64,000 nt of DNA. It comes from Rotaria socialis. Lineage: Eukaryota > Rotifera > Eurotatoria > Philodinida > Philodinidae. The notes below the pieces were generated by a model. That model saw nothing but the letters and a program-made list of their open reading frames with translations, did no database searches and was not told where the DNA came from. Shown one piece after another: positions 22,426 to 40,435 of this stretch (position 1 is the stretch's first letter; each line of letters starts with the position of its first letter). The position numbers and the translations under genes are program-made. The stretch covers positions 62,001 to 126,000 of the forward strand of contig CAJNYU010000510.1 in assembly GCA_905331475.1 (NCBI GenBank). The letters are read 5' to 3'.

Positions 22426-25152
22426 ATGAAAAAAATTTCATCACAAACTACAGACGAATATGATAACGTATCAGGCACAAATCCATCATTAATTACAGCT
22501 GGATTACCATCAGGTTCAATGATAACATCTCATTTAATTCAATCATCACCAAAAACCAAACAAAATCATCATATAAATCAAAATCATGCAACTGATACTC
22601 AACCTATCATCACTTTAAGTTCTCAAGAAAATGATAATAGTCAACATACAATTATTTCGGATCGTGTCATATCAGATACATACTTAAATCTTTCACGTAA
22701 AGACATGAATGATGTTATGGTAGCACTACAAACTCTAGCTCAATGTATAACAAATGAATATACCATGCCAATGGATGACAGTAGAAGCCATCATCTATCG
22801 ATGCTTTATTCTAAAAGTACAAATCATACATTGAAAAGTTCGACGCCAACAAATAGTTCTTCGCATCATTGTTTTTATTCTCGACGATGCAGACGAAATT
22901 CACATTATCGGCATCATCACGTGATAAGAATCTATCTCTTCTTATTGAAATTTCATTTTATTATTTTTAGGTTAAATATCATCGAAATTTAGTCGATGAT
23001 TTTCAAGATGATTTATATCATATGAAATGTAAAAAGCAACATCGATTTTTACATCAATTACAATATGATAAAAAATATCTCAGTCATCATAATCCATCGA
23101 GATATCCTTCATATAGCTCGAATGCTATATTTTATACATCCGCATGTCGATCAAACAAACAAGCAAGACAAGTCTATCACTGTTCTCAACAACATCAATC
23201 AAGAATAAATATACATTCAGAAAATCCATATCAGCAATCAATCAAAACGAAACTATCACCTTATATACTTGACAATCATGTATATATTGATAAAAAGGAA
23301 TCTATTTCTAATATAAAAATATTACCACAACAAGCACATAATTTTCAAATACTTCAAAAAAATCGTATCAATGGTGTAACATCTACGGATTCATTAACAA
23401 CTAAAGATATATTTATTCCTTTGTTGACTCAACGTTATGTACAAAAATTAAATCATGATCAAACATCAGGTATGGGTGATCAATTAAATTTAAATAAAAT
23501 TGATGTTGCTACACAATGGAGTCTACAAATGTTGTCATCACTGAAACGTAATCCATCAAAATCTGATCGGTCTTCAAAAATTCATGATGAACAAGAGCAT
23601 TCAAAATTAAACCTTTCATCGAAGAATTCAACTACTCTAACAGAATTAAGTCAATCCGTAGCAACTATTGCTACAAATCATTCCGTAGACAAAATACCAT
23701 CGATCGTTAAAACAGGATCCTTTGTAAACAATTCATCGTTAACAACTGATCGTATGTAATACAATTTGTACAAACAAATCATGAAAATATGAAACTCCCA
23801 TTTCTAGCATTTGACATCAAGATAAATCGTAATACAAAAGAAATAGATTTAGAAAAATTATCTTTAAATATCAATGATGAATATGAATTAACAAAAAGTC
23901 AAACTGAACGATTCTTAACAAAACTTAGTATTAAAACATGTAAATGTTCAACGACAAAATTGCAAACTGTAAAATCTTCGCCTGTGGATGATAGTATTAC
24001 ATGTATTTCATTTGATAATGATTCATCAGCATGTTTATCCTCAAATAAGAACGAAACAACACAGAAATCTATAAAACGTATTGTCACTTTTATTCAAGGT
24101 CTTATGAGAAGGGAGTAGTAGTTTAGAGCATTATATTTTCAATCGTAATTAACTATAATATGATTTAGAAGACATTTTAATAAAGATTTTAACCTAGAGC
24201 AGTATTCGATTGGAAAATAAAAATTCCTGTTAAAATGAGAATTGAGACGAAATAATGGTTTTTCTAGAAAATAAAATCATCCATTGGCCAATAGAATTGC
24301 AAGCTGTGCAGTTATGAAAACATCGTTTACATAGAAGAACTGTTTCACTAGAAAATTTGCATCGTCTTATGATTGTACTAACCACTTTAAGTACATGAAT
24401 CCAGTATATTACTTCTAAATAGGATAGGATCACTTATTTCTCTGAATGCTGGATGAGTCTCAGTAAATTAAAATATCAGTCTGACTATTTAGTCGAAAGT
24501 TATATTCTACATTGGCAGTAATCTCATGTCAATTTGAATGCTAACATATACCTCAGTAATACTATAAATAATCATCGCAGTTTGTTTTCATATTAAATAT
24601 TTTGAGATAGAAGAATTCCTTGTTAGCCAAATACTCAGAATACTCTAGAGAGAATAGAAGATCAATGTAAGAACAAAAATTTAGATCTAAATTAATTAAT
24701 TCATTTCATTGCCGAGTATATTTTTTATAGAATTGAATCTTAATAGATATTATTTTATAAATCCACACGACAAAAACAAATCATTTTTTTTGAAGTTTTT
24801 ATCTTCGTTGATGACATATCGAGTCTCTGTAATCTTAACAATTTTTTCATCCCAAAACAAAGGAAAAATGCAGATCTGAATTTTTAGTATATGTCAACTA
24901 TATTAATGATTCTCGCTTATTCTAGCCGCTTCGAAACGACTTCGTCAGCATACATCAAAATCATCCAAAAATAATGCAACTATTAAACGATCACGTACTT
25001 ATCGTCGTTCTCAATCGAATAATCAGCCCATTAGAATAATTAAATCATCTAAAACAACAAATCTAAAAAAAGATTCTTTTTTTGACTTTTTCGATATTGA
25101 TACAACATTTTCCGATACATACGATCGATTATTTACTGATACAGCAACCTAG
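22426..25152 (+). CDS. Unknown low-complexity Ser/Asn/His-rich protein
   Basis: Four exons can be joined in phase: 22426-22920, 22971-23751, 23808-24098, 24926-25152 (TAG), 597 residues. I do not recognise a domain. The protein is hydrophilic, rich in Ser, Asn, Gln, His, Thr and Lys, with no signal peptide or membrane segment. A short predicted helix (DMNDVMVALQTLAQCI, about residues 100-115) and a basic patch near SKRLRQHTSK...KRSRTYRRSQS in the last exon could be a nuclear localisation or nucleic-acid contact. The last junction uses a weak donor (GGTCTTATG at 24099) and an 827-bp intron. If it is not used, the protein ends at 24118 after LMRRE. Splice consensus and codon use otherwise look like those of a real gene. 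Function unknown. Confidence 0.55.
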
Positions 25153-25916
25153 AGAAAAGTGGATCTAACTATATAAAATAAAAATGAAACCCTGACAGCA
25201 GACACTCATAACCATCGTTCTTTTGATATATACGTATTTTAGGAGTTAGTAATTGAATGGCAATCGACTAGTGCCATCTATCACGTAATTTAATTAATAA
25301 AATACATTTCTTTTTAATTATTTTTTATCAAAGAATTTTTTTCTTCCAATAAAATTTAAAAAAATTTAGAAATAGAATTTTCTGTCTGTATTTGTTTTAT
25401 CATATTTATTCTATTTCTAAATACCTGTGTTTGTCATTCGAGAGGTGCATATTCGTTTACTCAAGATGGCCGGTACCTGTGCATGAAGCATGCATGCATG
25501 TGTTGATCGTTGACGAACAACATGATGATGGTGAAGGAGAGGAGGAAGAAAATAAATAATATATTCTACATTTTGCTTATCAATTCTTTCCATTTTCTAT
25601 TAATCATTCAGATGAAACTATGAATAAGTATTTATTAATCACATACATATGTATATATTTAGATTTATTTAATTGTCAGTATCGTAATCATGACAATTGT
25701 TCTCTTTTTTTTCTTGTTGCTACTTTAGATTATGAGATTTATTCTCAAATGGGATAACTCTATATCGAATAGGCACAAATTCCCATTGATATTGAATATC
25801 CATGACTTGGTGAACAGTGCATACCAATCAACGCTCTAGTTAAAAAAAAGAAAAAGAAACACTTATTGCACTAGTAGAAGTTATTATTGCAAGTGGATTG
25901 CATATTGGATAAGAAT
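25153..25916. other. Intergenic region upstream of the MARK gene
   Basis: About 760 bp, AT-rich with a purine-rich run near 25530-25550 and a GCATGCATGCATG tract near 25486. It probably contains the MARK promoter. No gene seen. Confidence 0.35.
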
Positions 25917-31724
<5,808 letters not shown>

Positions 31725-32809
31725 TTAATTCCTTTTTTTTGTCTTTTGTTCCTTATATATGTTCATTGTCCTAGCATTTTTTTTTCTTTTTTAGTGATTG
31801 TATTTCGCATGAGTCTGTCTATTCTTTTTTTGTCTTACCCCCCCCCCCTCCCAAATGAATCAAATAACTAAACACACATAGTATACGTGTGTTTTTGTAC
31901 GTGTTGTGGGTATAAGTCACAAACTAGGATCTCTCACTCGTTTTCTTTTTTCTTTCGTTCTCTGCTGTGCTGTTGTTCATGCCTGCAAGGCGTTTATTTT
32001 CTTCTGTCTTTTGTATGAGTGAGTGCTTACGAAATTCATCCATGAGAATCTGCTCTTATAAATAATTTTTTTCTTTGTTCTGCGCGTTCTATGCACACAT
32101 GTAGATCATAGACTATAATGAAATACTACTCTAGTTTTTTCTCGAAAATACGGATGAACAAGATCGTCGTTGCTTTTTGCACACACGCAAAACATACCTC
32201 CATCAATAGATATTTCATTGAGATTATTTGCGCATTATTTATTCTTGATTTGACACGACCCTATAATATAGCCTGAAATAACAGTGTGTGTGTATTTGTA
32301 TATCATGTGTGTTTTCATTAACTGCAGTGAAAAGAAATTTTTTTTCTTTTTCGGCCTCTGTCTTTGCTGTTTGTTTTCTGCTCTCATGCACATTCTATAC
32401 TCATTTTGTCTGTCTTTTCTTTTCTTTTCTTTTTTTTTGTTGCGCGATATTTCTTCTTATACTAAAATTATACATCATAATTTTACCATCGGTTTCGTGC
32501 ACACTCAAATCACATGTAACTTGTTAATTTTTGTTGTGCATGTATTGATTTTTTTGTTCGATTTCTCTGATATGCTGCTGGCTTTTCCTGTCTACCACTC
32601 TTATTCTCGTGTTCGCGAGATACGTTCGATTTCACGGTGCGTTCTTTTGGTGTTATCGTTCATATCTTCCTACGTAATCTATTTCATTCTTTTTTTTGCT
32701 GTGTGCGAGCGCGCTGTCTGAAAAGAATATACATACATTACATGAAACATTCAAATGAATGTGTAACAAAGATGAATCCAATCTAAAAAAAATAATGAAA
32801 TGCCGTTTC
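31725..32809. other. 3' flank of MARK and intergenic region
   Basis: Pyrimidine-rich sequence with a homopolymer C run near 31840-31850. Long hydrophobic frames near 32284-32721 come from T-rich composition and do not look like a protein. Probably the MARK 3' UTR followed by a spacer. Confidence 0.35.
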
Positions 32810-33585
32810 GATATCTGTACGAAAGGTATGTATAGAAAAGGCCGAAACTAAAAACGTCGAAAAAAAAATGCCGAATATGTTAAAATAAGATAGCTTGGAT
32901 TATTCAAATATAAATAACTTTATTGAAGCTTTAAAAATAGAACTCGTTTAAAATCAGACCTATATGAGTGTGGGTGAATATGAGAGTGAGAGTGTGGGTA
33001 TGGATGTGCGCATGAGTGAGGATGAGGGCGACTGTGCGGGTGAGCGTGAGGGTACGGATGAGGATGTGAGTACTCTTAACGGCAATGCCAACATCTGAAC
33101 GCTCTAGATCATCGTGTCATACTCTAAAAAAAGATAAGTTCTATAACGAACTTAAAAAGGTTCTTCCCTCAACAGATGAGAAGAATCTTTTTGAAGGTTT
33201 CGAAAAAATTCTAAAAAAATTTCGTACCAATCGACGGAACTTAAAAAGGTTTCGCATGAAAGTACTAATCCTTGAGGTTTAGTGATAAGCCTTTCAAGGT
33301 TTTGCACAGAACCTTAAAGAATTCTGTCCGTGTGCCCGAGTGAAGAACCTTTTTTAGAGTGTACAATGGACAATCAGAAAAATATCATAAAATAACTCTA
33401 GCTGTCAGCAGGATACAATTCAATGCTAAATTGTTTACTCAAATCATTCTCGACTTTTTCGATATTTTTGTAAGTTCGACATTTTTTCTTTCGATATTTT
33501 TTATCTTTCAGTTAGTTTTTTTTCGACGTTTTTCGTTTCGACAGTTTTTGTTTCGACCTTTTCTATATCATTCGTACGAAAAGTA
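32810..33585. mobile_element. Inverted-repeat-bounded element with G-rich telomere-like tract and nested MITE
   Basis: The left end (about 32817-32872) reads GTACGAAAGGTATG..AGAAAAGGCCGAAAC..ACGTCGAAAAAAA, and the reverse complement of about 33510-33585 matches it imperfectly. Between them, 32960-33075 is a strand-biased run of GTGAGN/GTGTGGGT-type hexamers. A nested ~200-bp unit at 33159-33356 has AAAAGGTTCTTC and GAAGAACCTTTT ends. The small frame at 33085-33282 runs through these repeats and is not a credible gene. Confidence 0.5.
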
Positions 33586-34195
33586 TCATCAAAAAAATCT
33601 ATTCAAAATTCATTCTTTCAACAGCAAATAGACACAATCAATGCCTAGTTCTAACTATCGAAAGTCCTCAAAGGCTTTTTAGGGTTAGCTTATTACTGAA
33701 TAACTAATATATATTTGGTAATATTTTTTATTAATAAACAAAAAAGTAAGATCTATGAAAAAACTTGTTTTTCGAATATCAATTTGAGATGTGCCTGGCA
33801 GGATAGGTCTTGACGCGAAAATATATTCATGCATATAAACAAACTGATTGTATCTTAGATATTGAACGATAAAGTAAAATTCGAACCAGCAATTCTTTTT
33901 GTTTAATGAATATATTTATATACAAAATTTCTAAAACAAAAATTGAAAACATGATTTATGCACTTGGAGAATCATCACGTAAATTCTCATTTGATTTGAA
34001 CTAACACATTCCTTCAAAGTTTGAAACGAAAAAGATAGTGTTTTCTAATACATTGATATGTGGCGTTCTCTATAATAACTCCTAGCACACAATGATTGTA
34101 CCTTTTTACTGTGGTCCATCAGCACTACCAATCCAGTTAAAGATGATTCCAATTTTCTATTCCTGAAAAAAAAATACTCTTTAAATATTTCAAAT
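33586..34195. other. Intergenic region upstream of UTP21
   Basis: About 600 bp of AT-rich sequence with no ORF of note; it should include the UTP21 promoter. Confidence 0.35.
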
Positions 34196-37100
34196 ATGTT
34201 GTCGGCAACATCAAAAGATCAACAACATCTTTTTTCTAGTTATCGTGCATTAGGTTTAGTTACTAATCATGTACCCTGTATACTACGTATACATCAACGC
34301 CATTCATCTCATTTACTTTTAACTGCTATCGGCAAAGTATTTCATGCGCATCGTCTTAACACACTCCAAGTATTACTTGTTAGTGATGCTCATCCAGAAG
34401 ATATTCAAGTACTTGCATCAAATAGTCGGCTAGTATTTGCTGCTGCTGGTTCAACAATTTATGTTTATCGTCGTGTATTTCATCTTCATCAAACTTTAAC
34501 TGATCATAAGGGTGATATTAAACATTTATTACCATTTGGTGATGAACATTTAGTTAGTGTCGATGAATCAAATACATTACGCGTATGGGATATTCAATCA
34601 GGAAGTGTTTACCTATCACTTGAATTCAATACACAAAATTTTCATATAACAAGTTTACTGCATCCAGCTACGTATGTTAATAAATTATTAGTAACATCAC
34701 GTCAAGGTACTATGCAACTATGGAATATAAAAGCTAATAAACTATTACATGAATTTTTTACTAATGATACAAAATCGAATTCTATAACTACAATTGCTCA
34801 ATCAACTGTCGTCGATGTTGTTGCGATTGGTTATAATGATGGTCAAATACGTTTACATAATCTTCGTTATGATGAAACTCTAGTTACATTTACACAAGAT
34901 TTTAATGGACCAATAACATCTATTGCTTTTCGTCTTGATAATATTCCGCATATGGCAACGGGCTCATCAACTGGTCATATTTGTATTTGGAATTTAGATA
35001 CATGCCATTTAATCAGTCAAATGCGACAAGCACATAAAGAATGTGCTATAGCTTCACTTCATTTCATACCTGGTGAACCATTACTAATATCCAATGGTAG
35101 TGATAATGCTTTACGCGAATGGATATTTGATATGCCTGATGGTCAATCATGTCGATTATATCGTGAACGTTGTGGACATTCGAAATCGCCACGTTGCGTT
35201 CGTTTTCATGATAATGATATTATACTTTCAGCCGGTAATGATGGACGTTTACGAACATTTCATACGATACTTGATAATCTTTCACGTTGTTTTGGTCGTA
35301 CAACGCGATATAAATGGGAACTGGAATTAAACGAAAGCGAAGACGATAATAATGAAAATGAAAGTACAGAACAACCACTACCAATTGTTGACTTACGATG
35401 TGAAGTTATTAAAGAAAATGATTGGGATGGTATTGTTGCTGTACATGAAAATCGAAGACGTATATCCGCTTGGAATTATATTCGAGCTACACGTAGTCAA
35501 CATCGTTTTGAACATGAAAGATTTGCAACGAAAGTTTATCATAATGTTGATGTTGTTGCGACTTGTTGTGATATTAGTCCATGTGGAAATTTTTGTGTTA
35601 TTGGATATTCTACTGGACATATCGATATGTATAACATGCAATCGGGAATTTATCGTGGATCATTCGGTAAGAATTATTTTGACAACTAGTGATACATGAT
35701 TTGATGTAAAGGATAGAAAGCTTTGAACTCATCGATCGTCTCCTGATCAAAGATCATATATCAGTAATTCTTTATTTCGATGTATAGATTAATGAGATCC
35801 GATGAATTGCATTGCATATTATAAGGCCAGAGGCATTATGCTGACAGCTTTTATGTAGTAATTTTTAATATGCCTTCCGTTTTTTGCTTATATAGATGAT
35901 GGTCCAATAAAATTTGCTGCAAAAAATCCGAGCAAACGTTTGAAATCTTCTCCATATGCAACAGCACATTCATTTGCTCTGTGTGGTATCTCATTTGATT
36001 CACTGAATACCCGTCTTATATCATGCGATTCAAATGGAAATATCAAATTATGGCGTTTAAAAACAAAAACTCTTATTTCATCATCATCTGTTTTTAATCA
36101 AGAAAATTCCGATGAAAAAATTACAATAACAAAAATGATTGTGCATCGTGATAGTGGTCTTATTGCACTTGCATTCAATGATTATACAATAAAGATATTT
36201 GATTTTGATACAATGACTTGTAAATGTATTCGTACATTTAAAACTAACAGTCATAAAGAAGAAATAACAGCATTAGCATTTATGCCTGATGCACGATGGC
36301 TATTATCAACATCATTAGATAAAACAATGCGTATATGGGATATACCAAGTGGACAATTAATTGATACTATTGAATTTGATCAAGCAATAATAACAATAGC
36401 TGTAAGTCCAAATGGTGATATGTTAGCAACAGGACATACCGATGCCTTAGGTGTTTTTCTATGGTCAAATCGTTCTATGTATGATAGTTCAATTATTCGT
36501 ACAACAAATGATGTTGATAATCAAGAATTATTAGTTGGAGACTTTCAATCGCCGGAACAAATTTCCAAAAATTTACTAACACTTTCAACATTACCAGAAT
36601 CAAAATGGAAAAATTTGCTTGTACTTGACACCATACGTCAACGAAATAAACCAAAAGAAGCAATAAATATACCTAAGCAAGCACCATTTTTTTTGCCAAC
36701 TGTATCAAACTTACGTGGGTTTGTTTTTATTAATCCCGATGATGAAGACGAAAAAAATAAAAAACAGTCACGTATACATCAAATTCAAAAATTTCTTCAT
36801 GAATCATCATTAACAAATTTTCTTGATCGTCAAAAAGCAAGTTCATCATTATCAATTGACGTAATTAATCATTTAAAAGATCTTGGAATGGCTAAAATTG
36901 AATATGAATTAAGATGTTTATCACCTGAACAAGGTGGCTCATTAGAACGAATGTTCAAATTTATTGACATACTTAATCAAGCATTAGAAGAGAAACAAAA
37001 TTATGATTTAGTTAGTTCATATTTAGCACTTTTTATACAATTACATGGAACAAGTTTCATATGGAAAAATGATGAATTAATAGAACAAATTCGAAAAATT

Positions 37101-37196
37101 CAATTAAAACAAAAAGAAACTTGGCTTAATATACAACGACAATTGAATACATCAATTGCATTGGTGAAGTATATTAAAAGTGTTACTACTATTTAA
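34196..37196 (+). CDS. WDR36: UTP21/WDR36, U3 snoRNP small-subunit processome WD40 protein
   Basis: Two exons in phase: 34196-35666 and 35896-37196 (TAA), 923 residues against about 900-950 in the family. Most of the protein is a double WD40 propeller: repeats such as LRVWDIQSGSVYLSL, TMQLWNIKANKLL, ICIWNLDTCHLI, IKLWRLKTKTLI and MRIWDIPSGQLIDTI, usually ending in the W-D/N pair. The last ~240 residues form the helical Utp21-specific C-terminal domain (LRGFVFINPDDEDEK, then helices rich in Lys/Glu/Leu). The protein belongs to the UTP-B subcomplex and acts in the nucleolus in 18S rRNA maturation. The start at 34196 opens with MLSATSKDQQHLFSSYRALG, which resembles the family N-terminus. The single short intron falls in the middle. 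HSD17B8 starts 135 bp downstream on the same strand. Confidence 0.93.
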
Positions 37197-37327
37197 AATT
37201 AGTATTACGCTTTGTTTGTTTTTGTTGTTAAACATTGTTATTTGTTTTTGTTATTCTTTTTGGAAACAAAAAAGACAATAAAAATAAGATTTTTTTGACA
37301 CATCATTCTATATGTGTGTATGCTTCC

Positions 37328-37329
37328 AG
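37328..37329 (+). promoter_or_regulatory. Candidate trans-splice acceptor before HSD17B8
   Basis: A pyrimidine-containing CTTCCAG ends 2 bp before the ATG at 37332. The gap to the UTP21 stop is only 135 bp. Bdelloid rotifers are known to trans-splice a leader RNA to many mRNAs; the site here is inferred from position and consensus. Confidence 0.35.
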
Positions 37330-37331
37330 AT

Positions 37332-38231
37332 ATGCTCTCAAAAACAGTTTCGTTGGTTACTGGCGCCGGTAGTGGCATTGGCAAAAAAGTGGCACAATTG
37401 TTTGCTGCCCAAGGAAGTCGAGTTTGTGGCGTGTGAGTTTTAAGTAAAAACAAAAAATACCAAGGTTTCTACTGACTTTAGCATGATGATTACGTAGTTT
37501 AATAAGTCTAACCTTTCAACATATCTAGCACTTTCTTTGCTGTTTGCAAGTCCAAACGGTTACGTTTATATTGTTATGTTTTTTTATTGAAGAAAAATGA
37601 AAGAATCTATTTTAGAGACGTCAAATCATTCGATTCATCATGCGAACATTCATTTGTAAGTGACATAGGTCAACGTCAGTCTGTTGTTAAATTAGCTGAT
37701 GAGATCTTTTCTCGTACTCAATCATATCCAACAATAATTGTTAATGCAGCTGGTATAACAAAAGATTCATTACTATTAAAAATGCGGGAGGAAGATTTTG
37801 ATGACGTTATTCGTGTTAATTTAAAAGGAACATTTCTGATCAATCAAATTTTTAGTCAACGTTTATTAGCAGAAAATCCGACTGATTTAAAAGCAAGTAT
37901 TATAAATATATCAAGTATTGTGGCAAAATATGGTAATGTTGGTCAGTGTAATTACACGGCATCGAAAGCAGGCGTTGAAGCCATGACAAAATCTATGGCT
38001 AAAGAATTAGGACGTGCTGGTATTCGTGTTAATGCTATATTACCAGGCTTTATTCAAACGCCAATGACTGATAAAATTCCGGATAAAGTGAAACAAAAGT
38101 TATTAAGTAACATTGCCTTGGGTCGTATGGGTTCACCAGATGAAATAGCTCAAGTTTGTCTGTTTCTGGCTTCAAATAGTATGAGTAGTTATGTGAACGG
38201 AGCAAGCATTGATGTAACAGGCGGACTTTGA
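37332..38231 (+). CDS. HSD17B8: HSD17B8-type 3-oxoacyl-ACP reductase / 17-beta-hydroxysteroid dehydrogenase (SDR family)
   Basis: Two exons in phase: 37332-37432 and 37616-38231 (TGA), 238 residues. A classical short-chain dehydrogenase: cofactor loop GAGSGIG (residues 11-17), Asp35 at the end of strand 2 suggesting NAD rather than NADP, NAAG at 77-80, catalytic Ser134 in NISSIV, and YTASK with Tyr147 and Lys151. The blocks VNLKGTFLINQ, GNVGQCNY, AKELGRAGIRVN, LPGFIQTPMT and the end SIDVTGGL match HSD17B8 better than its partner CBR4. In animals HSD17B8 pairs with CBR4 as the mitochondrial 3-ketoacyl-ACP reductase of type II fatty acid synthesis. It is shorter than the human protein (261), mainly near residues 35-60. 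It lies close behind UTP21 with no functional link. Confidence 0.92.
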
Positions 38232-40435
38232 ACGTGGCGTTTTTCAATTTGATTTATTTGCTAGGCGTAATTTTTTTTCATTATTATTATTATTATCAAT
38301 AAAGTAAACGATAGAACCATTCAGTAGTGAATCCAAGATTTTGATAAAAAAGTTAACAACGTCTAAATAATGCTTTTCAATGGACCATGATTTGTTTACT
38401 TTTTGGAGTGACAGTAAAAGCATTTCCATGTACTCATGTTTCTCTATGCCACTTTCACAAAGGCAAACAAAACGCGAGGTTAATAAACAAATAGCTTTTA
38501 TTAAAGTATAAAAATAAAATTTAAGATCTGAAGAAACAATCGTTGATTAAACTGACCAAAACAAACTCATCATGGGCATTTAAAAATATTGATATGTTTA
38601 ATGTACAACTGATTTGACTCTATTCCTACTATTTTGATGGTTATTTTAACATTGTTTTTGTTTTCGAAAGGCAAATACAGTGTTTCAGGATACATCTTAA
38701 ACTTAAAACTACTGGTCTAATTTATTCATATTTGAATCGAATAGGAAATATGAAAAATACGAATGTCTAAACGTAAACTGATATTTTTTACAGCTTTTTG
38801 CATAACTACAATATTTTCAATAGAACAAAAAATGAAGTGTCTATCTATTTTACAATACGTTCTGCCACGTGTTCAATGTTTTTGTACGTCAATTACAAGA
38901 GAAAGAATCGATGCTTTTTAAAAATTATACATTTACAAGACCAATAATACTTTATCTACGAACACATATAAATGCTGATCATTTTATTAAAGCATTGTGT
39001 GTTGGTCGTCCGAACAATTGTTTTCGAAATTAAATTAACATTAATAAAAACATACGAGCGAAGTAAAAAAAAGTATTTTTAATCTCGAGATTAAGTTTAC
39101 CGAATAGATGGCACTGAAAGAATGATGTGATTTTCCAAGGATTTCTTGTCTGATAGTATCAAAATTCATAAAAATATATTTGCCTTCATAAAGTTGAAAT
39201 CTATACGAGAAGACTTACCTATTTCATAAGATCTGATTGACTTGTATGCGCAATAGTTTCAATCTACTATTCGGGAAACGGAAAAAGATGGCTAACGTGA
39301 AATATTCGTGTCCGAAAAACTCTTCATCTTTAAATCTAACGTAAACTAAATAAATGATTCAAAATTTTACAAAAAACAAGCCATTATGCTCACTGCAATA
39401 GTGTTCTATCTATCTTCAAAGTTCAGCTATTCAATGTCGAAAGTCATTTTTTGAAAATTCTATTAATATTTTCAAATTAGACAACTTTTAAAACAGAAAT
39501 ACCATGAAAGTATTATATTTTATTTCAACTGGTCTGAGCAGAGCTCGAAACGGGGAGAATACTGTTGCTTTACGTCTTGACCCTCTTTACTTCGAGCTGA
39601 ATTTTTTCCTAGACTATTTTATCACGTACCTATCAGATCGTTTTATAATTTTGGTTATACAATCTCTTTGATTGTTTATTTCAAAATATACTATAAGACG
39701 TCTTAAATATTGAAACTTGGCCTTACTCAAAACTTCACTTCGGCAGTCTCTAATAGACTTTTGAACTATCTTCGTAGAATGAAAATTACAAGCAAAAACT
39801 CAACAACAAAAAAATGTCGAAACATTAAAATAGCAATTGCCACTTAGTTAAATTCAATTCAAAAATTCTCATGTAGTCCTACGTATACAATGAATTGATA
39901 TGTTTAATTTAATCTTTTTTCAAGCTCTACGAACTTCACTTCTTTATTAGAACTGATCTATTTCGACAACTGAATAGCATAGCTGAAATGTATTAAATAT
40001 GATTGGTATTTAATTTCCAATCAAATGCTGAACAGTTTATGTTTTTTCGTTGACATATAGCAATTCTGTCGCTACAGAAAAAATAAAATAGTTCGTTTAA
40101 AATGGAATAAATCGAAAAATGAATCTTAGACATAGTTTTTTCGCTTTTAATAGCACACGCAAAGTTCTAGGTAGAGTTTAGTGTGAGAAACTACTCTATC
40201 AATAAGTATTTATTCACTCTATTGCGCTTGTTTTTCATTTATCTTAAATGATAAATATAGAATTAACGACCGGTTAAGAACTTCATAAATACATAAAATA
40301 GTGAGTAGGTTATATTCATTTGAACGCAACAACCTCTATCACGGTCATTTAGACACACTATTTAGATGCGCAATCTATGGATAAGTCACTTTTCTTATTA
40401 AATCTTCTCATGAGTAATCGTCAAGGATTCATTAA
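38232..40435. other. Gene-free AT-rich region
   Basis: About 2.2 kb without a credible frame. I see no RNA gene or strong repeat. Confidence 0.4.

Noticed and set aside
32284-32721. 145-codon hydrophobic frame
   Set aside because: It is Phe/Cys/Ser-rich because of T-rich sequence, overlaps another frame of the same kind, and has no domain pattern or splice context. It lies in the 3' flank of the MARK gene.
33085-33282. 65-codon basic frame
   Set aside because: It runs through the G-rich tract and the nested MITE; the Lys/Phe pattern comes from repeated AAAAAGGTT motifs.
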